Source of the DNA: Streptomyces sp. 135 | GTDB lineage: Bacteria > Actinomycetota > Actinomycetes > Streptomycetales > Streptomycetaceae | Length of the DNA stretch: 64,000 bases | Reading direction: 5' to 3' | Assembly: GCF_020026305.1 (NCBI RefSeq) | Contig: NZ_CP075691.1 | Location: forward strand, 186,001-250,000 | Shown here: positions 27,097-34,706 of the stretch, piece by piece | How positions within the stretch are numbered: position 1 is the first letter of the stretch | Layout of the letters: each line of letters begins with the position of its first letter | The notes under the pieces: model-generated | Told to the model about the DNA's origin: nothing | Database searches by the model: none | The model's input: the letters and a program-made list of their open reading frames with translations, nothing else | Program-made: the position numbers and the translations under genes

Positions 27097-29046
27097 GTGC
27101 CTACGCACAGATGGAGAAGCGCCGCTCTGGCGACCGGCATGGCCGGGATGCTCGCGGCCACGGGAGCCACGGCCATGGCCGAGGCGGGCGCCCCCGACGC
27201 ACCGCCCCAAGTGCCCGATATACGCGCCGACGTGAACCGGGACGGCGACGTCGACGTGGCGGGTACGAGCGACTCGGCGGGCGAGAACACCTGGACGGCG
27301 CGGCGCGGCGCGATCGTGCTGCCGAACGTCGACGACGACGCGAAGCGCTGTCCGGTCAAGGACGCCCGTGGCAGGCCCCTGTCGGACGCGAAGCTGGCCC
27401 GGTGCAACGACGGGTCCGACACCAAGGTCAACGGCGCGCGTGACGCGGCCGACCTGGCCCGTCTGAAGACCGTGCCGCTGACCGGGACCCCGGCGGGCAG
27501 CCACGGCACCGTCAAGGCGATCGGCGTCGGCGCCAAGAAGGCCCGCCTGTTCATCAAGCGCGACGGCCGCTGGTCCCTGCTGCGGTCCACCGACCGGCTG
27601 ACCGCCGCCGAGCTGCGCGCCGGTGTCGAGCTGGGCGTCGAGGCCACGGACGTGGTGCGCGACGCGCGGAAGTGGAACGGCGAGGTGAAGGTCCGCTTCA
27701 CCGTCACCGGCGGCGGCACGTCCCGCTCCGACGACGTCGTGCTGCGCACCGCGCCCGTACTGACCCACCATCACCTTCAGCGTGCCGAGGAAGTCCTCGT
27801 CACGAAGGTGAAGGGCGCCGGTGTCTACGGCCGTGACCAGCGCAAGTTCGTCAAGGAGCTCGCCCGGCAGGTGAAGGACGCCGGCATCGAGAAGCCGCTG
27901 ACGACCTTCACCAAGTACGGCGACCCGTGGGCGCAGGACTTCGTCGAGCCGGCCTACGCGAGCATGCCGGGCCCGGGCGGCGAGCAGCGCACGATGCGGG
28001 TCATGATCCGCTCCGCGCAGCCCGACCGGGAGGCGGGCCGTGAGCTGTTCGAGAAGCTGCGCGGGCCGGACGTCGGCGTGGTGCAGGTCGGCAAGCCGAC
28101 GGTGAACGAGGAGTGGACGCTCAACTCCATGGGCAACCTGGAGACCATTCCGCCGTACACGCTGAACGGCAAGAGCTACCCGGCGGGCCGCATCATCCAG
28201 GGCTACCGCGCCGACTCCGGTGCCAAGCCCGCCAAGTCGATGCGTACGTTCCTGTCCTCGCAGGGAGTGCAGGCGCCGCTGCTGCTCGACACGTCGTGGC
28301 TTTCGGTCGGGCACGTGGACGAGTTCGTGCAGTTCCTGCCCGCCGACACCGAGCGCGGCTGGCGCATCGGCGTCGCCGACCCGGCCGCCGGGGTGGAGCT
28401 CCTGCGCAAGGCGAAGCGGGACGGGCACGGCGCCACGAAGATGTTCTCCGTCCCGCGCGGCAGCGACATCCCCGCGCCCAAGGAGACCATCGACAAGGTG
28501 CTCGACAAGGCCTCGTTCCACACCGACAACAAGGTGGCGGCCGAGCGCATCGAGGCCAACCTGGACATCCTCAAGCGCGAGACCGGCGTCACCGACGCGG
28601 ACATAGTTCGGGTGCCCGGTCTGTACACGCGGGACTCCGACGAGAGCGAAGGCCTCAGCGGCAGCCGCAAGTTGCGCCGCATGGGCCCCGACACCCTGGA
28701 GAGGTTCAGCCAGCTGCGTGGTGCGGACGAGGCGCGCGGCGGCCGGGATTCCGCGGGCGGTGCCGGGAGCGGCGCCGCCGCCGTCCGGCCGAACAGCGCC
28801 TACGTACCCGGCGCGGTCAACGGCGTCCTGCTGAGCCCGACCCGCTATCTGGCACCCAAGCAGTGGGGTCCTGTCATCGGTGGCCGGGACATCTTCACCG
28901 AGGCGGTGAACTCCGTGTACGCCAAGGCGGGGTTCGCCACGGCGTACATCGACGACTGGTACACGTACCACCTCGGCATGGGTGAGGTGCACTGCGGCAC
29001 CAACACGCTGCGGGACGCGCGTGCGCCGTGGTGGCCCACGGCGTAA
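27097..29046 (+). CDS. Secreted protein-arginine deiminase (PAD) family protein
   Basis: A 649-aa homologue of animal PADs, which convert protein arginine to citrulline. The signal peptide ends near TAMAEAGAPDA. An acidic segment, DVNRDGDVDVAGTSDSAGEN, resembles a calcium loop, and a middle domain follows. The C-terminal catalytic domain has all four active-site residues in family order: Asp281 in DPWAQDFVEP, His406 and Asp408 in SVGHVDEFVQF, and Cys633 in MGEVHCGTNTLRD, equivalent to PAD4 Asp350, His471, Asp473 and Cys645. The GTG at 27097 follows AAGGAGGGG. Single gene, divergent from the phoD operon. Confidence 0.9.
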   Translation: MPTHRWRSAALATGMAGMLAATGATAMAEAGAPDAPPQVPDIRADVNRDGDVDVAGTSDSAGENTWTARRGAIVLPNVDDDAKRCPVKDARGRPLSDAKLARCNDGSDTKVNGARDAADLARLKTVPLTGTPAGSHGTVKAIGVGAKKARLFIKRDGRWSLLRSTDRLTAAELRAGVELGVEATDVVRDARKWNGEVKVRFTVTGGGTSRSDDVVLRTAPVLTHHHLQRAEEVLVTKVKGAGVYGRDQRKFVKELARQVKDAGIEKPLTTFTKYGDPWAQDFVEPAYASMPGPGGEQRTMRVMIRSAQPDREAGRELFEKLRGPDVGVVQVGKPTVNEEWTLNSMGNLETIPPYTLNGKSYPAGRIIQGYRADSGAKPAKSMRTFLSSQGVQAPLLLDTSWLSVGHVDEFVQFLPADTERGWRIGVADPAAGVELLRKAKRDGHGATKMFSVPRGSDIPAPKETIDKVLDKASFHTDNKVAAERIEANLDILKRETGVTDADIVRVPGLYTRDSDESEGLSGSRKLRRMGPDTLERFSQLRGADEARGGRDSAGGAGSGAAAVRPNSAYVPGAVNGVLLSPTRYLAPKQWGPVIGGRDIFTEAVNSVYAKAGFATAYIDDWYTYHLGMGEVHCGTNTLRDARAPWWPTA

Positions 29047-29055
29047 CGCCTTCCG

Positions 29056-29091
29056 GCGGGGCCGGTACGCCGACACGGGTGCCGGCCCCGC
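29056..29091. terminator. Hairpin terminator between convergent genes
   Basis: GCGGGGCCGG (29056-29065) pairs perfectly with CCGGCCCCGC (29082-29091) around a 16-nt loop. It lies 9 bp after the PAD gene and 13 bp from the sigma-factor gene end, so it can serve both strands. Confidence 0.7.
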
Positions 29092-29104
29092 TCACCCGGG
29101 CGGG

Positions 29105-30043
29105 TCACCATGTGCTGATGGCCGGCGCGTCCGGTTCGTGCCGCCGCCAGGCCTCGCTGAGGCGCGCGAGCCGGTCCGCGGCGGCGATGCCGCACAGGAA
29201 CGCGATCTTTCCTTCGCTGACTTCGAACGTCACGGCGCCCACGACCCGTTCGCCGACCACGGCGACGACTGCCGGGGTTCCGTTGACCCACGCGAGGTGC
29301 ATCGCGGGCGAGCCGCCTGCCAGCCGCCGCTTCGCCGGCGTGGGCCTGAAGCCGGCCCGCACGTAGGAGGCGACCCGCTCGGGCGTGTTGTGGCGCAGCA
29401 GCCGTTTCGCCAGTCCGGCGCCGTCCGAGAGCGCCGTCACGTCGTCGGTGAGCAGCGCCACCAGCCGTTCGGTGCGCCCCGACGCGGCGGCGGCGAGGAA
29501 CTCCTCGACGACCCTGCGGGCGGACACGGGGTCGGCCTCGCCGCCGCGGCGGCGCTCGGCGGCGACCCGGGTCCGGGCCCGGTGGGCATGCTGCTGGCTC
29601 GCGGACTCGCTGATGTCGAGGATGCCGGCGATCTCCGCGTGGCTGTACGAGAAGGCCTCGCGCAGGACGTAGACGGCCCGCTCGACAGGCGCGAGGCGCT
29701 CCAAGAGGGTCAGTACGGCCAAGGTCACCGATTCACGCTGCTCGAAGGTGTCGGCCGGGCCGAGCATCGGGTCGCCTTCGAGGAGCGGCTCGGGCAGCCA
29801 GGCACCGGCCGCCCGCTCATGGCGGGCCTGCGCCGAGCGGAGCCGGTCGAGGCAGATATTCGTGACGACCTTGGTCAGCCACGCTTGTGGCACCTCGATC
29901 CGTTCACGGTCCGCGGCCTGCCAGCGCAGGAAGGTGTCCTGCACGGCGTCCTCGGCGTCGGCGGCCGAGCCGAGCAGACGGTACGCGAGCGAGGCCAGCC
30001 GGCCCCGGCCGGCCTCGAACTGATCGATGGCTGAGCTGTCCAT
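29105..30043 (-). CDS. ECF41-type sigma factor (SigJ-like) with SnoaL-like C-terminal domain
   Basis: A 312-aa alternative sigma factor. Region 2 reads FEAGRGRLASLAYRLLGSAA, DAEDAVQDTFLRW; region 4 has REAFSYSHAEIAGILDISES. The linker contains WLPEP, the signature of ECF41. The C-terminal SnoaL-like domain, which modulates activity in place of a separate anti-sigma, is present (AAAASGRTERLVALLTDDVT), though the usual DGGGK motif is altered to DGAGLAK. The ATG at 30043 is 10 bp after the FAD oxidoreductase stop. ECF41 genes are typically next to an oxidoreductase or carboxymuconolactone decarboxylase gene that they control, as here. Confidence 0.9.
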   Translation of the reverse strand: MDSSAIDQFEAGRGRLASLAYRLLGSAADAEDAVQDTFLRWQAADRERIEVPQAWLTKVVTNICLDRLRSAQARHERAAGAWLPEPLLEGDPMLGPADTFEQRESVTLAVLTLLERLAPVERAVYVLREAFSYSHAEIAGILDISESASQQHAHRARTRVAAERRRGGEADPVSARRVVEEFLAAAASGRTERLVALLTDDVTALSDGAGLAKRLLRHNTPERVASYVRAGFRPTPAKRRLAGGSPAMHLAWVNGTPAVVAVVGERVVGAVTFEVSEGKIAFLCGIAAADRLARLSEAWRRHEPDAPAISTW

Positions 30044-30053
30044 GCGGAACAAC

Positions 30054-31259
30054 CTACGCGGCGACCCTCACGCCGGCCCGGTCGGGCGTGGTGACCAGGC
30101 GGTGCTTGCGCTTCGGCATGCCGAAGGTCGGGTGGGCGATGCCCCAGCCGGCTCCCTTGAGTACGCCCGCCTTGAGCCGCGCGGCGGTCCGGCCGCCCAG
30201 GTACCAGGACTTCGACCGGACGTCTGCGTCCACCATCTGGAAGATCGCGTCGCGCCGCCCGAGGCTGATGTGGTTGCCGTGGTACTTCAGCCCGGTGGTC
30301 GGGACTTCGGCGCCCGTCAGGCGCGCGATGATCGCGGCGGTCGCCTGCATGTTGGTGAAGCCGGCCGAGGCGCAGGACATCGGCAGCGGCCGGCCGTTGT
30401 CGCCGATCGCGTAGGCGCAGTCACCGGCGGCGTAGACGTCCGGGTGCGAGACCGAGCGCATGGTGCGGTCGACGACGATCTGGCCGGTCTCGGCGACCTC
30501 CAGGCCGCTGGCTGCCGCGATGGGGTGCACGGCGAACCCGGCCGACCACACGGTCACGTCGGCCGGGATGGACAGCCCGCCGACACCGCTGACACCGCCG
30601 GTGATCGCCCGTGTCGGCTCGACGGCTTCGATGGCGGTGTGCTCGTGCACGGTGATGCCGAGCCGGTCGAAGGCCTTACGCAGATGGCGGCGGGCCTTGG
30701 GAGAGAGCCAGGCGCCCAGTTCGCCGCGGGCGGCGAGCGCGACCGAGAGGTCGGACCGGGACTCGGCGAACTCGGTGGCGGTCTCGATGCCGGTCAGCCC
30801 CTCACCGACGACCAGAACGGCGCTGCCCTCGTCCAGGCGGGCCAGGCGCTCGCGCAGACGCAGCGCCGAGGAACGGCCGGCCACATCGTAGGCGTACTCG
30901 GCCACGCCGGGGACGCCGTGATGGGCGACGGAGCTGCCGAGCGCGTAGAGAAGCGTGTCGTACGCCAGTTCGCCGTCGCCGTCCTCGCCGGTCACGGCGA
31001 CGGTCCTGCGCTCGGGGTCGACGCCGGTGACGCGTGCCAGGCGCAGCCGCACGCCGGTGCCCGCGAACACGTCGGCGAGCTTGCGGAACGCGAGGTCCTG
31101 CCCGGCCGCGAGCTGGTGGAGCCGCATCCGCTCGACGAAGTCGGCCTCGGCGTTGACGACAGTGATCTCGGTGTCGGCGGAGGAGAGCCTGCGGGTGAGG
31201 TTTCCGGCGGCGAAGGCTCCTGCGTATCCGGCGCCGAGTACGACGATGCGGTGCTTCAT
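30054..31259 (-). CDS. FAD-dependent oxidoreductase (type II NADH dehydrogenase-like)
   Basis: A 401-aa flavoprotein. The N-terminal FAD motif is IVVLGAGYAGAFAAGNL. The NAD(P)H motif is AVLVVGEGLTGIETATEFAE, and the second FAD contact is HPDVYAAGDCAYAIG. The fold is that of NDH-2-like disulfide-reductase-superfamily enzymes, which pass electrons from NAD(P)H to quinones or small acceptors. No CxxxxC redox pair is seen. It is the first gene of the pair with the ECF41 sigma factor and is probably its main target. The ATG at 31259 has AGGAGCC upstream, directly after a hairpin. Confidence 0.87.
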   Translation of the reverse strand: MKHRIVVLGAGYAGAFAAGNLTRRLSSADTEITVVNAEADFVERMRLHQLAAGQDLAFRKLADVFAGTGVRLRLARVTGVDPERRTVAVTGEDGDGELAYDTLLYALGSSVAHHGVPGVAEYAYDVAGRSSALRLRERLARLDEGSAVLVVGEGLTGIETATEFAESRSDLSVALAARGELGAWLSPKARRHLRKAFDRLGITVHEHTAIEAVEPTRAITGGVSGVGGLSIPADVTVWSAGFAVHPIAAASGLEVAETGQIVVDRTMRSVSHPDVYAAGDCAYAIGDNGRPLPMSCASAGFTNMQATAAIIARLTGAEVPTTGLKYHGNHISLGRRDAIFQMVDADVRSKSWYLGGRTAARLKAGVLKGAGWGIAHPTFGMPKRKHRLVTTPDRAGVRVAA

Positions 31260-31271
31260 GGCGTGGCTCCT

Positions 31272-31300
31272 GTCTCGTTCGCGTGCCCCTTGAACGAGAC
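31272..31300 (-). promoter_or_regulatory. Hairpin next to the oxidoreductase ribosome-binding site
   Basis: GTCTCGTTC (31272-31280) and GAACGAGAC (31292-31300) form a perfect 9-bp stem with an 11-nt loop. In the mRNA, AGGAGCC starts immediately after the stem, 12 nt before the ATG. It could modulate ribosome access, or as DNA it could be a dyad operator. Confidence 0.5.
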
Positions 31301-31350
31301 GGCGCCGCGATTGCTGACAGAAGTCCGATGTGACGCGGGTCACCGCTCGG

Positions 31351-32011
31351 TCAGACCACCGGCGGCCCCGCCTCGACGCGGCGCAGCACCGCGGGGAGGC
31401 GGTCCAGATCGGGGCCGGTCTGGACCTGCCGCTCGTCCCACCAGGTGGCACCGGCGTCGCGCAGGGGGCCGATCAGGTCCCTGGCCTTCGCCGCGTCCGG
31501 GGGCGTGGCACCGCCGAGCACGAACTCGAAGGGACGCTCGGACCCGGCTGTACGGTGCTGCGCACGTAGTCGACGAGGTCCCGTACTTCCGCCACGTCCG
31601 GCACATGACCATGCCGGGCCGACTCGAAGAGCGGCACCGCGCCGTCCCACCGCGCCGCTCGCCGCATGGGCGCAGGACGCGGCCAGAACCCGCCGATCCA
31701 CACCGGCGGACCGGGCTGTTGGACGGTGGCGGGGAGCAGCGCCACATCCCGGGCCTCGTAGTGCCGACCGTGGTGGTTCACCGGCTCGCCGGACCAGAAG
31801 CGGCCCAACAGCTCGAGCCCTTCGTCCAGTCGCTCGGCGAGGAGGCGTGGCTCGGCGGCGTCGCCGAAGCTGCGGTACTCGTCCTCGACCGGACCGCCCA
31901 GGCCGGCGGCGAAGATCACCCGGCCGCCGCTCAGGTGGTCCAAGGTGGCCACCAACCTCCCCCGCCGTGGGCCGAGCCCCGTCCGCACTACGAGGAGGGA
32001 CAGGGCAGCAG
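31351..32011 (-). pseudogene. Luciferase-like (LLM, F420/FMN) monooxygenase remnant
   Basis: The body of an LLM-class oxidoreductase is present: ATLDHLSGGRVIFAAGLGGP, LLAERLDEGLELLGRFWSGE, PVNHHGRHYEARDVALLPAT, QQPGPPVWIGGFWPRP. The first roughly 80 residues of the family are missing. Near 31525-31560 the frame changes, by one deleted or two inserted bases, and the C-terminus continues as RPFEFVLGGATPPDAAKARD, ending in the stop at 31351. A 5' truncation plus a frameshift makes this a pseudogene. The 5' boundary is approximate. Confidence 0.8.
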
Positions 32012-32331
32012 GTGCACCGAGTGCAGGTCGCACCCGCTCTCGGCAAGGTGCCGTCCCACCCTTGAAGTCAAAGGTCCAATGAGCCCGGCCGGGCCGGGCC
32101 GGTTTCGGCATCGGCCCGCTGCGCCTGCGGGGCCCTGCCTCCCACCAGGCGCGATGCCCGGCGCCTCCGATAAGGGGCCGGCTGGCTCTTCAGTGTTGGG
32201 AGCGCCGTATTCAGGGTTTTCACGCTCCGCTTCGTCTTCTCGTTGCTCCGCCCTGCCGGTCGGCGGACAGTACCGGACGGCGCCCGCGGTGCTCCAGGGC
32301 GCGTCTCCCGCCCTCGCCAGAAGGAGCGAAC
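32012..32331. other. Intergenic region between LLM remnant and M23 gene
   Basis: About 320 bp without a convincing gene. A GGCCG-rich block lies near 32085-32102. The lost 5' end of the LLM gene would have been here, but I find no homology to it. The right end carries the AAGGAGC ribosome-binding site of the M23 gene and presumably its promoter. Confidence 0.5.
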
Positions 32332-33657
32332 GTGAACAGACGGACAGGTACCGCCCTGACGGCCCTCGGTGTGGTCTTCGCCGTCACCGCCTCCGTGCTC
32401 CCGGCCGGCGGTGCCGGGGCCGCCGCCCTGCCCCCCGAGCGGGAGTTGAGGCAGGTCGTGGGCGATGCCATGCAGGACCGGCTCGGCGCGCAGGCCAGGA
32501 GCGGTTACGGGCTGGCGGCCTCGGCGAAGCTGGAGATCCTGGTCGAGCCGCAGCGGTGGTCCGCCAACCGGGGCTGGACGTTCGGCAGTTCGGTGTTCCT
32601 CATCCCCCGGGGTGTCGAAACCGCCCCCGTGGTCTCGCTGTTCGTCGCCCGGCGTACGGGCAGTACCTGGCAGGTCGGCCTCCAGGGCACACCGGCCTTC
32701 GCCGCCCTGTCGCACCGCGCCCCCTCCCAGGTGGTCAAGGACGCCGAGCGCGCCCCGTTCGCCCGTACCGCCTCGCCCGAGCCGCGCGCGGCCACCGGTC
32801 TGTCACTGCCGTGGCAGCGGAACGCCGGCTGGGCACACTGGGGTGTCCACGGCAACAGCGGCGCGTCCCGCCCGTACAACTCGATCGACTTCTACGGCGG
32901 CGATGGCAACGTACGCGCCTCGCGGGCCGGGCTGATGTACCGGCACTGCACCAGCGGCGGGCGGTGGCCCCACATCACGGTGATGCACGACAACGGCTAC
33001 ACCACCGGCTACTACCACCTGCGCGACACCACCGGCAAACCCTCGGGAAGCGCGGTGGCCCACGGCGAGTACCTCGGCAGGATCGCGGAGGAACTCCCGT
33101 GCGGCGGCTCGGCCAACGGCGACCACACACACTGGACCCTGTGGACGGGATCGGACGGCAACACCCCGGTAGCGGTGCGGGGCAAGGAGATCGGCGGCTG
33201 GACCTGGTACGAGGGCGCGTCGCCCTACCAGGGGTACGCCGAGCGGGGCAGCACCCGCATCCACCGCAACCAGTGCTGCGACCTCATCAACTACGGAGGC
33301 GGCGGCGACCCCGGCACGTTCTTCGAGAACACCTCCGACCTCGACATCCCTGACCAGGGCCAAGCCGAGTCCTCCATCACCGTCGGCGGGATCAGCGGAA
33401 ACGCGCCGGCGTCCCTGTCGGTGTTCCAGGACGTCCACCACACCTGGCGCGGCGATCTGCGGATCGACCTCATCGGCCCCAGCGGCACGGCCTACCGGCT
33501 GCGCAGCCCCGACCCCGACGACGACAGCGACGTCATCCACGAGACCGACACGGTCGACGCCTCCGCGGAGACCGCCAACGGCGTCTGGAAGCTGCGGGTC
33601 ACGGACACATCGGTCAACGACAGCGGCCATATCGACGCGTGGAGCCTGACCTTCTGA
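32332..33657 (+). CDS. Secreted M23 (beta-lytic/LasA-like) metallopeptidase with P-domain
   Basis: A 441-aa exported peptidase, likely cutting peptidoglycan cross-bridges or glycine-rich peptides. The signal peptide ends GGAGAAA. A pro-region runs to about residue 150. The M23 domain starts LSLPWQRNAGWAHWGVHGNS; probable zinc ligands are His in GVHGNSG, Asp in NSIDFYGGDG and the His of GDHTHWTLW. A proprotein-convertase P-domain forms the C-terminus (DIPDQGQAESSITVGGISG to DAWSLTF), a Ca-binding beta-sandwich found on many secreted actinobacterial proteases. GTG start with AAGGAG. Apparently a single gene. Confidence 0.87.
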   Translation: MNRRTGTALTALGVVFAVTASVLPAGGAGAAALPPERELRQVVGDAMQDRLGAQARSGYGLAASAKLEILVEPQRWSANRGWTFGSSVFLIPRGVETAPVVSLFVARRTGSTWQVGLQGTPAFAALSHRAPSQVVKDAERAPFARTASPEPRAATGLSLPWQRNAGWAHWGVHGNSGASRPYNSIDFYGGDGNVRASRAGLMYRHCTSGGRWPHITVMHDNGYTTGYYHLRDTTGKPSGSAVAHGEYLGRIAEELPCGGSANGDHTHWTLWTGSDGNTPVAVRGKEIGGWTWYEGASPYQGYAERGSTRIHRNQCCDLINYGGGGDPGTFFENTSDLDIPDQGQAESSITVGGISGNAPASLSVFQDVHHTWRGDLRIDLIGPSGTAYRLRSPDPDDDSDVIHETDTVDASAETANGVWKLRVTDTSVNDSGHIDAWSLTF

Positions 33658-33766
33658 CCGGGGAGCGGTGGACGAGTGGTCCCGCCGCTCTCGACTGCGT
33701 CCGCGCCCCCGGGTACCTTCGTGCTCGTCCGGGGGGCGGACGTACGCCGTCAGGAGGACCCCGCAC

Positions 33767-34705
33767 ATGGTCACCAGTACGCGCACCGCACCCAGCCACG
33801 GGCGGCCGGGACTCCCGTACGCCGACTCCTTCGACGAGGCACTGCGGACGGCCATCCGGGCCCGCGGCCTCAGCCTCGACAGACTGCACGCCCGGCTCGC
33901 GGAACGCGGCATCCAGGTCAGCGTGGCGAGTCTCTCCAACTGGCAGCGGGGGCGCTGCCGCCCGGAACGCGCCCCTTCGCTGCGCGCCGTCCGCGCCCTG
34001 GAACAGATCCTGGGCCTGCCGCGGGAATCCCTGGTCACCCGGCTCGGCCCGCCCCGCCCGCGCGGCCGCTGGGCCCGGCAGGTGCCCGGTGCGCTGTCCT
34101 ACCGCGATCTCTGCCCGGTGCCCGGCAGCGTCGGCCGGCTGCTCGGCCAGATCGAGCAGACCGCCGACGGCAAGCTCGAATGGCTGGGCTGTCACGAGCG
34201 GTTCCGGGTCGGCCCCGACCACGAGGAGCGGAGCGTGCACACCCGGCTGGTGTTCCGGGCGCGTACGGACGGCGTCGACCGCCACGTGGTGGTACACCAC
34301 AACGAACTGGGCCGGCTTCCCGACGTCCGCCACGGCGCGTACTGCCGGACGGGCCGCGTACGGACCGACCCGGACGCGGGCGTCACAGCGGTGGAACTGC
34401 TCTTCGAGCGCCCGCTCCAGCGCGGCGAGACCTATGTGATCGAGTACGGGTTCGGCTACCGGGAGGACGGACCGCCGACCGACTTCTACCAGCGTTGGTT
34501 CCGCTTCCCCGCCCACGCGTACCTGCTCCAGGTGCAGTTCGATCCGGCCGCCCTGCCCGCCCGCTGCTACCGCGCCTGGCAACCGAACGTGTCCACACCG
34601 GCCGACCACCTCACGGAACTGCGGCTGAGCAGTCGGCACAACGTCCATCTGGCCGACACCCTGCTCCGCCCCGGGATCCATGGCATCCGCTGGGAGTGGG
34701 ACTGA
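33767..34705 (+). CDS. XRE-like helix-turn-helix protein
   Basis: A 312-aa protein. The N-terminal DNA-binding domain reads ALRTAIRARGLSLDRLHARL, VASLSNWQRGRCRPERAPSL, followed by RAVRALEQILGLPRESLVTR. The remainder is beta-rich and Trp/Tyr-rich, with VIEYGFGYREDGPPTDFYQR and HLADTLLRPGIHGIRWEWD at the end. I do not recognise the effector domain. The ATG at 33767 follows AGGAGG at 33752-33757. Its stop lies 1 bp from that of the convergent LuxR gene. Confidence 0.8.
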   Translation: MVTSTRTAPSHGRPGLPYADSFDEALRTAIRARGLSLDRLHARLAERGIQVSVASLSNWQRGRCRPERAPSLRAVRALEQILGLPRESLVTRLGPPRPRGRWARQVPGALSYRDLCPVPGSVGRLLGQIEQTADGKLEWLGCHERFRVGPDHEERSVHTRLVFRARTDGVDRHVVVHHNELGRLPDVRHGAYCRTGRVRTDPDAGVTAVELLFERPLQRGETYVIEYGFGYREDGPPTDFYQRWFRFPAHAYLLQVQFDPAALPARCYRAWQPNVSTPADHLTELRLSSRHNVHLADTLLRPGIHGIRWEWD

Positions 34706-34706
34706 C

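Noticed and set aside
26284..29076. Minus-strand open frame of 930 codons
   Set aside because: Only its last 192 residues, from the GTG at 26862, look like a protein. The rest is antisense to the PAD gene.
31260..31345. ECF41-type promoter (TGTCA ... CGTC) before the oxidoreductase
   Set aside because: TGTCA and CGTC are both present but about 13 bp apart instead of the expected wider spacing, so I do not call a promoter.
30027..33353. Plus-strand open frame of 1108 codons
   Set aside because: Runs antisense to the FAD oxidoreductase and in the wrong frame over the M23 gene; no domain-like segments.
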